Positions 46,650 through 60,842 of a stretch of 64,000 nucleotides of DNA are shown here, piece after piece (the stretch's first letter is position 1; each line of letters starts with the position of its first letter). The DNA lies in assembly GCA_022419385.1 (NCBI GenBank), contig JAJUBI010000002.1:5298166-5362165 (forward strand), read 5' to 3'. A program made the translations under genes and the position numbers. The DNA is from Paraconiothyrium sp. Pb-2020 (Eukaryota; Ascomycota; Dothideomycetes; Pleosporales; Didymosphaeriaceae). The notes beneath the pieces are model-generated. The model saw nothing but the letters and a program-made list of their open reading frames with translations. It made no database searches and was not told the origin of the DNA.

Positions 46650-49600
46650 TATTATAAGGGGGTTCTATATACCTAACCTAGGCCGGTTTTATAGGTATTT
46701 AGTAGATAAGAGCAGATAGATAATAGAGGGGTATAAAAATATTCTAACCTTACTATAGAAGGTAAGGCAATAATTATATAAGAAAACTAATAAATCTTAT
46801 ATAAAAGATATGCTTTAATTTTAACTATAGAAGTTAACTATAAAGAATAGAAAATACTTAAAGAACTATTCTAACTATATACTATTTTTTATCTTTCTTA
46901 TAATCTCTTACTTTACTATACTCTAAAAAATTATATTCTCTTAGTAAAAGTATTTTAAGTAATTTTACTAAGCTTACTTACTCTTAAAATTCTATTCTCT
47001 TAGTAGAAGCCTAGTTATATAGCGTCTTATCTAATTAGCCCTACTAACTAGCGTCTTATCTAATTAGCCCTACTAACTAGCGTCTGTCCTCTAGTTAGTA
47101 ATAAAGATATTGCTAATATTTTATATATAATTATTTCTCTTTACTAGGTCTTAATCTATTATAATTATAATATTATCTCCCCCTTTAGAGTTATTATTTT
47201 AAGACTCTAGTATTATTTTATAATCTTTAGCAGTACAGTTTCTTCTTAAAGATAGAACCTTTATTTTATTATATTTTTTTTCTTTTTCTTACTTCCCTAA
47301 CTATGCCTAAGGTACTAAAATAATTCTTAACTAACTATTATTATACTTATACTAATAAGGTACGTTTGTATAGCCTAGAGATATAAATAAAGTACAACTA
47401 TTATATAAAGAAAAAAATTTCTAAGTATTTTATAAATACTATAACTAGGGAGTGCACTATATATATTATAGTTTATATAAAGTATAGTCTCTAGATTTCT
47501 AAAAAAGAATAGAAGTATATTTAGTTTAAAAAGTACTAGAAATAGCTTACTCTTCTTTCTATAGAGGCTAAGGTTACTTACCTTTACCTTAAGATTACTT
47601 AAGTAGAGAAAGAGAAGTAATTCTTTACTATATATAATATTTATATAGCTAATATAATAAAGAACTTAGAGAAGGAGGCCTTAAAGAGTAGAATTACTAG
47701 TATTTTATTTATTTTATTACTATCTTTACTTTTAACTAATCTAGGCTAGTTATAGGCTAATACTTTTTTCTTTAATTTTTCTATTTTTTATCTAGACCTT
47801 AGAGCAACCTTTCTAGAGTATTATTCTTTTAAAATTAACTTTTCTAAATTATAGCTTAAAAGTTCTCTAGTACCTTTTTATAGTTTATAAGGTTTTCTTT
47901 TAGCTTTTAAGTATTATACTATTTTAGCTATTCTTTCTACTTAACTAGGTATTTTTACTAACTTTTAACTATTTATAGGTTCTTAATTTTTTTAACCTTA
48001 TACTTATTATCTTCTAGCTCTAGCTAAGTCTTAATTAGAGCGTCTAGTAGTGCTAGTTTTAAAAGGTTTTTATAAAAGGTAGTATATACTTTAGTGCCTA
48101 TAGGTAGAAGTAATTTATTTATAACTAGTTCTTTAGTCTTTTATACTTTAAAGGATTCTACTTTTAAGTAGTCTAGTTTTTTACTTAGTTATTTTATTTT
48201 AAAATTTTTCTAGAATAGAAAAACTTTATCCCTCTTTTTAAAAATTAGTCCCTTAATTCTTTACTTATTTATATTTTTAGATACTAAGAGGGCTTTATAG
48301 TTAATTCTATTCTATAATATAAAGTATAAGTTTTTTATTTTTTAAGCTTTATTATATGCCTCTATAGAAATACTTTTTATATTTTTTAAATTCTAGTAAG
48401 TAACTAGCTTATATTTATAGTTTATATAATATAGGGAGTATTCTATTGTGCCTAACCTAGTACTATTATATACTAATTATACTATAAATAGAAGTTTAAC
48501 TTAATTATCTTACTATTTATTAATATAGAATTATAAGTACTATTTTAGTATCTAATTTATATATTCTGTCTATCTATCTATTTATAGATAGAAACTTATT
48601 AATAGCTTTCTATTTATACCTAACGTGGCTATAAATATATCTTAATATTTAGATATAAAGAGTTTATTTTAGTCTATAATAAATTTTTTAGGTAGACTGT
48701 ATTTTTATAATATATTATTAACTTTATAGTAAGGTCTTCTACTATTATAAACTCTTTTATAGGCCTAAACTTTACTACCTTAGTAAGTTAATCTACTATT
48801 ACTATAATAGTATTATATATTTATTTTTATTTCTAGCTATAGCAACCTTAGAAGCTTTACTATAAGTCTATTATTATACTTTACTATAGCCTTTTAGCCA
48901 CTAGTAGTAGTTATAGAAGTCTATAAGGCTTATATCTCTTAGGCTTATTCTATAATATACTAAATAGTTACTTATTTTCTTAGTAACTAGTTATTTAAGT
49001 TTTAGAATAGTATATTTATTTATAATATAAATATTATTTCTTTAATACCTAAGTATTTCTATTCCCTTAATTTATATAGCTTTCTAATTAAAATAGGTAT
49101 ATACTAATTTTTACTAATATCCTTTATTTATAATCTCTCTAGATTTTATTAAAATTATTTTAGAATAAATTATACTTCTCTCTTTTTTCTTAGAGAGCTG
49201 TAAGTAGTCTTAAAAGTTATATATCTTAGGTTTAGTATATTAAAATAAGGCTGCTTAAACTTTAATCTTTAGTTAGTTATATTCTAATATTCTATCTTTG
49301 CGCACTTATAATATAGTATTATAGAGGTTAGCCTTATTCTTTATTAGGTTTAATTTTTTTACTTAGGGCGTCTGCTGCTCTATTAAGGGTTCTAGGTTAA
49401 TAGTAGATTATAAAATTAAAGTTTACTAGAAATTCTATTTATTATATCTATCTTCTATTAAGCTTCTTAGTTATTATAAAGCTAGTAAGGTTCTAGTAGT
49501 CTATCTATACCTTTATTTTATAGTATACTTTTATAAGTTATACTTTCTACTACTTAAAGGTATCTACTACTACTATTATTTTTTTATTATAAATATTATA

Positions 49601-49876
49601 GTTAAGTTCTACTTCTAAAAACTTCTAGAAATAGTAAAATACTAGTTTCTATTTTTCTTCTTTATCTAGTTTATAAGAGATTACTTCTAGTATATAATCT
49701 AATATATCTATTTTTACCCTTATAAGTTTCTTTAGATTAAATATTTAAAGTAAAGGTGCTATAAAAAATATCTTCTTTAACCTTCTAAATACCTCTAGTA
49801 GTCTTCTAGTAATTAGCTAGATAACCTTTTAATCTTTTTTTTCTTATAAAATCTATTAATAGTGCTATTATCTTAA
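46650..49876 (-). mobile_element. Truncated Ty3/gypsy-like relic
   Basis: At about 49540-49610 the minus strand reads LEVELNYNIYNKKIIVVVD. This is the RNase H start (ELNYD-x-x-D-K-E-L-L-A-I-V) that follows reverse transcriptase in Ty3/gypsy elements. The rest of the stretch, down to about 47100, has the length expected for integrase but is too mutated to read surely. Gag, protease and most of RT are missing, cut off at the 1.5-kb repeat copy. A 30-base tandem duplication (TAGCGTCTTATCTAATTAGC...) lies near 47018-47085. Confidence 0.55.
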
Positions 49877-49937
49877 ACTAATACTCCCTTTACTCTAGGT
49901 CTAGGTAAGTGCTTCTATTTAACATAGAGAAAATAGG
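49877..49937. repeat. Left part of the interrupted 1.5-kb repeat
   Basis: These bases match 45131-45191 and end in ATAGG, the target-site duplication of the LTR element inserted here. The repeat continues at 57023. Confidence 0.75.
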
Positions 49938-50419
49938 TGTAATAGGGCCTTCTTAACACTGTGGTAAGCCGTGGCCTAGTTGGGTTCTGTTAAGAGATAA
50001 GTAGTATATAGGGTTATATAAGTTACGTGCGTGTGAATATTAATTAATTACTATAATAAGAATATATTGCTAAAGACTTAAGGGTAATCTTCTGTAAGAA
50101 AACTAAATACAGTAAACTGTATTGTAGATTAATAATAAGGGATTACTAGTAATAATCTATTTCAATTTATATACTACTATCTAGCTTAGGCTCTGTAGGC
50201 TCTGTCTGCAGTTTTATATAGATTTACAGATTTTAGCTCTATAGCTCTATATTCTTAGCATTTACAGATTTACAGATCTAATTACGTAACCTTAATTATG
50301 TGTTTATATTATACTTAGCATCTAACCTATAATTATAATACTTATCCTTATAATCCAACTAGTTGCTGCTATTATTATATTAGTTCCTGTAATTCTATTA
50401 CAGTGTAGTAGCTATAATA
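49938..50419 (-). repeat. LTR copy B (3' LTR of the complete element)
   Basis: 482 bases. On the plus strand it runs TGTAATAGGGCC to GTAGCTATAATA. It matches 56541-57022 along its whole length with mostly transition differences. Confidence 0.85.
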
Positions 50420-53400
50420 CTATTTCCCCCTTCTATATCTTTAGCCTAAAGATTTATCTGTTGCAGGGGTTGCGCTATATTAGCAGGGTAAGCCCTATTA
50501 TATAGTAGTTTATTATTACTCTTTATACCTTCTTATAAAACTAACGAACAACTTGCGCTTACTAATAAAATTAGTTATTATAGATTTCTTGCTATACCTT
50601 ATTTTTACTATAATTAATTAAAGATTTGCTGTAAACTTTCTCTATATAATATACCTAGGCGTCCTACTTATAAGGCTTATATTTATTTAAATGTCTAAGG
50701 CTCTTGTAATATTAATAGTATCTTAGTAGCTAAGAGTACATTATCTGCTACTATAGTTCTATCTATATTAACTATTTATAGTACGCAACACTAGTTATTC
50801 CTAAGCTAAAATTCTAGCTAAACTTATTAAGGCTAAGAAGGCCTAGAAGAATACCCTAGATACTACTGCTACTACTATCTAGCGTTTAGCTAATGCTTGT
50901 TTAAAGATATTATAGTTATAGAAACAGAAGGAACTTCTTAATAGGTAGGAGGATTACTAATTAGCGTTTCTAGAGGCTAAGTTAGATTAGAAAGAAGTAG
51001 AACTAAGGGCTGCTAGTCTATAGAATAGTTCTAAGGAGGGCAAAGTAGTTTCTTAAGATACTACTTACACCTTCTCTAATAATAGCAATTTTTATAATTT
51101 GCTGTAAGGCGGTTTAGCTCTTAGTCTAATGTCTCCAGGCTTCCTTTAAGAGATTAGTTTAACTAAAATTCCTCTAACTTCTTAGGGTAGTTAAGGTTAC
51201 TTTCTAGTTTCTAGATATTATCTTATAGGTTTCCCTTTTTATCGCGTCCTAGCTATTTAACTTTATAGTAATTTTAACTATTTACTAGTTAGTATTTATT
51301 AATGCTTACTACTTCCTATTCTTCTTACTATTCTATATATATATCTACTTTATAGACTATAGGTTCTATATTCTGTAGTGCCTTCTCTAAGAGAGCTATA
51401 TAGAATACTAGGTATATCTTTATACTGTTTAGGAGTTATAGTTTAAACAAAACTGGGGTAATTTATTCTAGAACCTTATATAGTCTAATTTTTAGGTAGT
51501 CTAGTTTATTTAATAGTTATTTACTAGTAATATTTTTTTATAGTAGCTAGACTTTCTCTCTTCTCTAGCGTAGGGCAGGCTTACTTAAGATTATAGTATT
51601 TCCCTATTTTTTCTTATAGAAATATGGCGTCTTACTAGAGTTAGCTATAAATTTATATAATTTTCTTAGCCTATTATTCTCTATCTGTGCTCTAAGACCT
51701 TATAGTTCTAGGTACTTAGTAGGCTGCTGGGTTAAATCGTAGTTTATAAAGAATAGTAAACTCTAGTAGCGCTATATTATAAGCTATTATAGGCTAGTTG
51801 TGCTATAGGAGTAACTCTACCTAGTTATTCTGTTAATAGTTTAGGTAACACCTAAGAAACTATTCTACTATCTAGTTTATTTATTCGTCTACCTTTATTT
51901 ATAATAATAGGCTGTTATATACTGGCTTAATACCTATAAGGGTAAATACTGTTTACTAGAATTTAGATGTAAAGTAAACGTCTCTATCTATAATAATTTT
52001 GTCTAGAGCTTATGTTATACTATTACTATAGAAGTAAAGTAGAAAGCTATATACTCTGCTTTACTAACCTCTTTATATAGTAAGAAGTATGCGTACTTAG
52101 TTACTTTATTAATAATAACTATAATTTTATTATATTCTACCTTATTATCTGGGTCCTTAGATTTTAGTAGTCCTGTAATAAAGTCCATTATAACTATTCC
52201 CTATAGTTAATTAGAAACTTTTATAGGTTATAGTTATCTATACGCTGTGCCTATTTAGTTTATTTTAGTGGTAGTTAGCAGTTACATAAGACTTCTAATA
52301 TCTATTAGGCTTAAGGGAAGTAGTAGTCCCTTATTAGTTATTCTATTATATTTAATTCCCTAGTGGCTGTGTACCGGTGCCTATGGAATTGTCTTAAAAC
52401 TTATTAAATTTTAGTAGAAACAAAGATTCTATTAAAGACCTTATAGATTATCTATATATTTTATTTCTATAGGTAGGTAGCTTATATTTTATTACTAATT
52501 GCTGTTCTTTTTAATCTAGTTGTACTATATACTAGTCTAGGTTTCTATTATTACTGCCAGCTTTAGTGCATTATAGATAATAGTACTTTTTATTAAATTA
52601 AAGTAGGGCCCCTAATACTTTAGCTTTTTCTTATAAGTTAGGTCTTCTGCTTAAGGCGTCTACCTAAAGGTTTTCTGTCCCTTAGGTGTGTATAATCTTA
52701 AAATTATATATTAACAGGGTCTGTACCTATCTTACTACTAGGGTGTAAGGCCTTATTTATTATAAATCCTGTTAAGTTCTTATAGTCTAAAAAGACCGGT
52801 ATTTAGTATTTTACTCTTAGAGGTAAGTTCTCTATTTCTTAAATACTTTAACTATTGCTAATATCTCTTTATTATAGATATTGTAGTTAAGTTTAGCTTT
52901 TTATATTTTTTAGAAGTAATAGCTATATAGGTGTTTTTATCTATTTCTAGATCTGCGAGAGTATGCTCCTATAGCAAAATTTAATATATCTGTCTCTAGT
53001 ATAGCGGGATAGCAGGAATTAAAGATTTATAAGAGGTTTCTTAGTAAATTCTTTTTAAGTTAATCTATTACTTGTTAGCATTTATCTATTTATTTAAAGG
53101 GTACTTCTTTCTTTATTAGCCTTATAAGGGGCTCTGTTATCTTTGTCCAGTCTAGAATAAACTTTCTATAATAGTTGCAAAATTCTAAGAAGAATTAGAT
53201 ATCTTTAATATTTTCTAGTTTTCTCTAGTTTAAAATTTCTTATAGTTTCGTTTGCTTGATCTTAAGCTTCCCAGGTTCTACTATAAACCCTAGAAAGATA
53301 GTCTAGGTAACATAGAATTTATACTTCTTAAGTTTTAGATATAGCTTAGCTTTGCTTATACAGTTTAGTACTTCTTCTATATACTTTTAGTAGTCTTATT

Positions 53401-56400
53401 TGTTATTTAAGTATATTAAGACATTATCTAGGTATACTATAGTATACTTACTAATGCATTCTTAGAGTACAGTGTTAATTTATCTCTAAAAGATAGCTAG
53501 GGTGTTAGTAAGCCTAAAGGGTATAATATTATACTTAAATAACCCTAACTTTATTCTAAAGGCGGTTTTCTATTTCTTACCTTTCTTTATTCTAATTTGT
53601 AGTACGTTTCTTTATATCTAAGTAGGTAAAGATTTTCGCGTCTTAGAGTTAGTCTTATAAGTCTAAGATTAAGGGTAATAGGTACCTGTCTTTAATTATA
53701 ATAGCATTTGTTTTCTAAAGTTAATATAAACTGTAGTTCTGGGTTATTCTTCTTTTCTATAAAGGTAACTCTATGAGCGGCGGAAGACTAAGAAGGTCTA
53801 ATATATTTTATTTAAGGTTATTCTTAATATATTTTTGTAACCTTAAGCTCTTATTTGTTATTTTATATACTAGTCTCTATATAGGTTGTTTTCCTTTCTC
53901 TAGTTAATCTTACAGTCCTACTTAGCGTATTCTAGAAGGTATCCTTCTGGTTCGTTAAAGATATCTATAAACCTCTAGTACTAGTCTAGTATCCCTAGGG
54001 TAAGTTCCTTATTTGCTGCCAACTAGTATAGGTATTAGACTTATTTCGTTCTCTAGTAGATAGTTAGGTTAACCTATTTTAGCTATAGTATTCTAGGATT
54101 ACGTCTTACTAATTATCTATCTTAGCTAAGTCTATAATAAAGTTGTTAATAACTAGTCCTTTAGATAGGAAGGTTTCTAGTACAGTTTCTATATAGATTT
54201 GCTTCCTAAAAGTAGTCCTTTAATATTAAATAGGTTCTTTTTCTATTTTTAGGTGTAGTAGAGTTCTTTATTTCTATAAATTTCTTAGAGATAAAATTCT
54301 GCGTTGCTTTACTATTAATTATTACTCTAATTAGTTTTCTGTGTATTCTCTTAAATTATAATGTGTAATTCTATATACCTCTTAAGGCTTTTTTACCTTT
54401 TGGCTAATACTTTGTCTATATTTTCTTAGCTATATACTAAGGGCACTTATTCTTAGGGCACTTATACTAAGATTACCCTTTTACACATTTAATTAGTAAG
54501 AGGGGTCTAGGGCTAGCACTAGGTATCCCCTATATTTCTTTTCTAGGTACTATCTATGTACTTTGTCCCTTAGAATAAGGTTATTATAGGGGTTATCTAT
54601 TACCTGTATTAGGAAGGCGCGATATTTCCTTTTTAAAGTTAGGTATATTAGATAATTATCTATAATATATAATGTCTATAATAACTTAAATATACTGGGT
54701 ATTTGGTTAGTATTTAGGGATTATTCCCTTCTATTAGTTCTATTAGTCTATCTGAGCGTTCTTCCCTAATTAGAATCTAGTATTTTATTATAACTTAGGC
54801 GTGTAAGCTTTGTCTACCTACTTAATTTTATTAGTAATCTAGGCCTACTCCCGTTTATTTGGCATTTCCCTTACTAGAACTATATTTTATTCTATCTATT
54901 TATTAAAGCTCGTGAACTTATATATTTTAGGGAAACTAAATCTTCTAGTTTTTATAAACCTTATAGATAGTTTTCCCTATATAAATTTCTTATAGTAGAA
55001 GCGTAGGCCCTTAATTATTTACTATATATTTTTAGTCTTAACTAGTCTGGCTGCCTTATATGTTGGTCCTGTAGGCTGGAAGTATTTAATTCCTCCTATA
55101 TAGATACTTTTACTAGGGGATATAGGTATCTCTTATACTAGTAATAAGAAAAAGGGCTCGTCTCCTCTTAGAGTTAACTAGAATAGGGTATCTACTAATT
55201 TATCTAAGTTACTATCTTCTTTGCTACCCTTAGATTCGCTTTCCAAATCTTTAGTATTATAAAATTCTAGAACCTAGGCGTTTTACTTCTTAAGCTATAG
55301 AATTGTTTATCCTTCTTAAGTTGCTACTAACCTTTCTTCTATAGGCTAGTATTCTGTGTTCTTTTTTATCTTTATATATAATATATACGTGTCTTAGGAA
55401 CACTTAGCCTAATAAGAAGCCTTATATTTCTTACTGCCAGCTAGTTTCTCTTTAGTTTCCTTTAAGGCTTCTAGCTTCTTTAGTTTCTCCTTAGTACCTT
55501 TTACAGACTTTTTCTGGCTTTTATTTAGGCAGTTTCTAGTAATGTGGCCCTTTTTACTATAGCTAAAGTAAGCGCCTTTCTTATATTACTTTTCTTTTAT
55601 TATAATTTCTAACTTAATCCCTTTTCTTTATTAGCATCTAAGACTATTAGATCCCCTTTTATAAGTTTTGTAGTTTTAGTTATTTGCGCTATGTCCGCTT
55701 CCTTCTTTATTATCTATTTCTATAGAAATAACTTATTGTCTACTTAGGACAGCTTATTTAATTATTATAGGTAGAGTTATTAGTTTTCTCTATCCTAATT
55801 ATCTTATACCTAATATCTAACTTAAGTCCTTTATAGAACTTCTGTATTAGGGCTTATTCTCTATAGTCTGAGACTTTGTTAGCCAGCTATTTAAATACTA
55901 ATATATAGGCTGCCACTATCTTAGTCTATTAAAGCTTAAGAGTTTCTATTTGGCTATACATTCTGCGTTAATATTGCTAAAGGTTAATTAGAGTTTTTAC
56001 TTAAAGTAGGCGTAACTTGCAAAGATAAGGTTAGTTTCTATTTTTTAGTTATCTGTTTGGTTTGTCCTCTAGTCTATAAGGTAACTATTAAACCAGTCTA
56101 TTACCTTACCTATAAGTAGGACTATATAAGCCATATACCTTCTTCTTCTCCAAGGTATTCTTAATTCAAATACAATAGAGGAATATAGAGGCTATGAAAC
56201 CCCCTAGCTTAGTTCTTGTTCTATTAAACTTTTCTAAATTAGCTAGTTTTAAGGGTCTGCTCCTTATTCTAAGTTCTATTTTACTAGATTTATTCTTTTA
56301 TTATTTTGTTGGGCCCCTTCTTCTTTCCTTTCTAATATAAACTTTTTACTTATTTTACTAACTTATTGTAGGCATCTTTTTGCCTTTAGTTTTCTTTATT

Positions 56401-56540
56401 TAGGTAGTTAAGTTGTTTCTTCATCTGGACTAGGTCTGTTAGGTCCGAATAATGTTGGTCAGTTTACTATAGGAGCCATTATTTAGTAAGAGTGACTTAG
56501 GTACATACCTGTAGAGACTCTTAAAATATAATTATAAAAG

Positions 56541-57022
56541 TATAATAGGGCCTTCTTAACACTATAGTAAGCCGTAGCCTAGTTAGGATTCTATTAAGAG
56601 ATAAGTAGTGTACAGGGTTTATAAGTTATATATATATAAATGTTAATTAATCACTATAATAAGAATATGTTACTAAAGACTTAAGGGTAATCTTCTATAA
56701 GAAAAACTAGATATAGTAAACTGTATTATAGATTAATAATAAAAAATTACTAGTAATAATTTTATATCTCTATATACTACTAGCTATCTTAGGCTCTATA
56801 GGCTCTATCTATAAATCTATATAGATTTATAGATTCTAGCTCTGTAGCTCTATATTCTTAGCATTTACAGATCTATAGATCTAATTATATAACCTTAATT
56901 ACGTATTTATATTATACTTAGTATCTAACCTATAATTATAATACTTATTCTTATAATCCGACTAGTTACTGCTGTTATTACGTTAGTTCCTGTAATTCCG
57001 TTGCAGTATAGCAGCCATAACA
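56541..57022 (-). repeat. LTR copy C (5' LTR of the complete element)
   Basis: 482 bases, running TATAATAGGGCC to GCAGCCATAACA on the plus strand. It is directly followed by the ATAGG target duplication. Confidence 0.85.
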
Positions 57023-58476
57023 ATAGGAGTCTTACTACCCCTACTAGGTTAAGAATAACTAATAAAAGCTATAGGCTAATAGAACTGTGCATATATATAC
57101 TAATAGGAGCTATAGGCTAATAAAACCGTATATATATATATTAATAAAAGCTATAGGCTAACAGAACTGTGCATATATATACTAATAGAAGCTATAGGCT
57201 AATAGAACTATATATATATATACTAATAGGAGCTATAGGCTAATAGAGCTGTACACCTACTAAGTAGTATTTAAACTTAGCTTCTTATCTATATTATGTA
57301 TCTACAAATCCCTTCCTAGTAGTCTCTAGAATAATATTTAATATATTATATACTAAATATGCCTCTAAAGCTTAACTAAAGTACTAAGGAGAAGGCTGCC
57401 TATAAAAAAGAGGTAAACTAAAAGGCTATACTTAAAAGAAGAAGGTTTCTAAAGAATCTAACTCTATTAACTTAAAGGTAAAACCTAACTAGTTCTATTA
57501 TCTTCTATCTCCTAGTAATCTAAGCTAATTGTTTTATAGTAAAAGCTTATAGTATAGCAATATATATAGAGGTAATTTACTAAATATTTAATAACAACCC
57601 TAAATTATACTTCTACCTTTAAGAGTTATTCTACCTATACTAACTATCTTCTAATTATTAGTAATGCCTACTGCTCCTTATACGCATACACTAGTTTAAA
57701 GCTAACTAAGCTACTATATATAATAGCTATTATAACTAGAAGTGCATAGTATATAGTCCTTTATATATTTCTCTACTAGTAGAAAGTAGCTACACACATC
57801 TATATTACTAAATACTATATAACTATACCCACCTATATACACCGAACCTATACTAGTAGAGTTATTATAAAACTATTCCTCTATATTATCCCTATTACAG
57901 CATACTAAAGAATAGTCTATTAATATTATATTAGATAGCCTATAGATTAACAACAATACACCAATATTATATATAGATACTACTAATAAAGCTGTATCTA
58001 AATTGCCTCCTACTAAGTTACCTACTCTTATAGATGTATCTAAGGGTTCTTTAAACTTTAAGAACTACCTGCAATCTTAAATAGTATTATTTAATTTTAT
58101 GCCATGGATATTTTCAGATCTAACCTAGTTTCTAGAGAATGTGGGTATACCCATAGAAAGTATTAAGTAAGGCCTTATTAATAGTCTAGATTCTTAGCCT
58201 AATAACTAGGTAATAGATGCTAATAGCTAGCCTAATAAAGTAATACCTAACGAGACATCTCTATATTATAAGCTAATTAACTCTCTACTATAATATAAAG
58301 TAAGGGCTATAAGACCTAGATATATTACAACCCTATTAATCTTTAGGTCTTATTACTCTACTATAATATTCTAAATGTTCTACTAATAGTATAGTAACAG
58401 CCCTAATTCTAGATATAACTTCTATAAAGTAATAGTCTATATCTTATACACTTTACTACTATATTAGTACAGCCTA
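57023..58476. repeat. Right part of the interrupted 1.5-kb repeat
   Basis: It matches 45187-46649 in the same order and strand, from ATAGGAGTCTTACTACC to CCTATAACT. With 49877-49937 it forms the second copy of the repeat, split by the LTR element. Confidence 0.75.
57061..57265. repeat. Second 41-base minisatellite, five copies
   Basis: Units start at 57061, 57102, 57143, 57184 and 57225. Copy number and period are the same as in the array at 45229-45433. Confidence 0.85.
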
Positions 58477-60842
58477 TAACTGCGTATTTTAACCCTGTGC
58501 AATAGGGTCTCCTTTAAATATATTAATATAGTGGATAAATAGGCGTAAACCTATATTTATTCCTAATATTAATGCCTATTTATAACCCTTAATACTACTA
58601 AAAGCACTGGCTTATTATTCTTATATAGAAACGCGTAATTTCCGCGTATAGGCTAAACCTCTAATAGGTATAAGTAATTCTAAGTTATATGCAGTTCTAT
58701 TACTTAGCCTTAACTATACTAAAGCTTACTACCTTACTCTTACTTCTAGGGGATACAAACTCTTATAGTAATTTAACTATAACAGTATTATATTCTCTCT
58801 CTTAAACCTTATAGTATTTAAACACAGTTTCTCTATATCCTTTTTACCTAGGTATATAGAGGGATTTACTAGTAATTAATATATTTTATTTACTCCTATT
58901 TAGTTATCCCATTACTAGAATATTATTCTTAGGACTTGCCATAGCTTCTATTGCTATATATTCTAGCCGAACTTCCCCTTACAGTACACTATATTAACTA
59001 GCTATATAATTACTATAAAGTTATAACATTTGCCTAATATTACCCTATTAGTTTAGATTAATTCTATTATCTTACCTGCGTTACATAATATTTATAACTC
59101 TATAAGTTTTAGTTACTACCCTATTAGCTTTACCTAAATTAAAGCCTACTTTTATATAAAAAAAGAAACCGCCCAGTCTTACACTATAGATAGTAGAGTT
59201 ACTACTTAATATAATATTACACCTTATACTCTTAGGGTATTCTAGGAGTCTATTATTACCTAACCCTAGAATATTAATATTTCTAGTACTAATATCCCTT
59301 TTAATGTATTTAGCAATCCTGTCCTTATTATTTCTTATTATAACCTAAAACTCTCTAAACTTAGTGAATTTTTAACCTTTAAGTAATGCTAGTAGGCGCT
59401 AGAAGACTTTATTAGTATATACTAGAATAATAACTTTCTTAATCCTACGCAATTCTACTAGGACATTAGTATTTAAACTAGATCTAATATTTCTAGTAGC
59501 ACTACTTTACGCAAAATGCGTTACCTTAAGAACTAGATATTATTCTTTAATTATAGTTATACTAGTTACTATAATAAGTCCTAGTTTTACACTTTTGCTA
59601 GTACTAATGCTGGCTCTGCTAAGCTTAAAATTACTTTAACTAATCTATTTTATTAAGGCGGTATTATGCATATAAAAGTATATAATATAATAAAAGAGCT
59701 TATATATGCTCTAATTTATAGATATAGTCTCTTTACTAATACACTTTATAAAGTTATTAGTGCTACTTAAAAACTTCTAAACATACTTAAGTTTAGTAAC
59801 TTAGAATATTATAAGAACACTACTATTTAAATTAAATAGCTACTTAATTAGATTAAGCTGTATAAAGAGTATATTTATATTATAATATCTAAAGAAGCCT
59901 ATAAAGAATTATATTTTAATTGCCAAGAGCTTTATATTAGGCTTAGCTAATTATATAAGGCGTCTACACCTTTTAGTATTAATAGCAACTATTATATTCT
60001 CTAATTAGACCTTAATGCTATATATTCTACATTTTAGATTCTCCTAACTTAAGATCTAAATTAATTTTATACAGCTAAATATAATTAATAGCTTATAGCT
60101 CTAGAGTCTATTATAAGCGTTGCATACTATTTAAATCTAACTATAAAAGAGTAAGAAGTAAACTATGTTACTTCTACTATATTTACTTATACTCTATGCT
60201 TTATACTTAACTATAAAGACCTTACCTCTCTTCTATTACTTAGTATAGGTAAATAATACCGCGTACCTTATAGATTTAAACTAAGGGGTGTAGGAGTTAC
60301 TATAATTACTATCTAAAAGGGCTCTACTAAACCATAACGACGTTAAGGCCTTAAATTTGTAAACTTAATTAAATAGTTTAGTATTATATAGATTCCCTTC
60401 CGCCTTAGCATATAGAACAAGATAATTCTAAAGTTTTAACTTAATAAATATCTATACTTAGATGTATACTACTATATTCTATAAAAGTCGAAGTAACGCC
60501 TCTTTCTATACACTATTTAAACTAATAAGGTATATAAGTTTAAGTTTATCTATTATCTAATAGAATGCACCCTAGTATAGTACAATACTAAGAGTAGGTA
60601 AATAGTCTAGTAAAAGCTCTTCTTTATCCTTACTATATAGGCCATACATACATATAATATCTATATATAGGAGATTATTAGCCAAAAATAGCTTACCTAT
60701 ATCTAGGCTATAAATTATAGGAACCTTAAGCCCTTCTTTAGTAAGATTTAAATAAAAGACCTATTAAATTATAGTTTTACTATACTTATATTCTTTAGTA
60801 TATTAGATATAGTAAGAAGTTATCTAAACATATATTAGCTTA
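58477..60842. other. AT-rich subtelomeric sequence, unidentified
   Basis: About 2.4 kb not matching the other repeats in the window by eye. Both strands are stop-rich. Some plus-strand stretches around 59400-60200 read as a plausible protein only if TAA/TAG are ignored. I cannot name anything in it. Confidence 0.4.

Larger units (their letters stand above)
49938..57022 (-). mobile_element. Complete RIP-degraded Ty3/gypsy LTR retrotransposon
   Basis: 7085 bases, bounded by two 482-base direct LTRs (49938-50419 and 56541-57022) and by a 5-base target-site duplication ATAGG (49933-49937 and 57023-57027). Coding sense is the minus strand: a Gag start ATG is at 56479; a zinc-knuckle relic YFSYSKKGHITRNC at about 55530-55575 still has the CCHC spacing with two Cys replaced by Tyr; the reverse transcriptase active-site relic VYLDNVLIY is at about 53405-53450 (normally YLDD); and the RNase H relic KLNYNIYNKEILAIV is at about 52840-52915. 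Order Gag-RT-RNase H with integrase expected beyond is that of Ty3/gypsy. All frames are broken by TAA/TAG, so it is dead. Confidence 0.85.
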
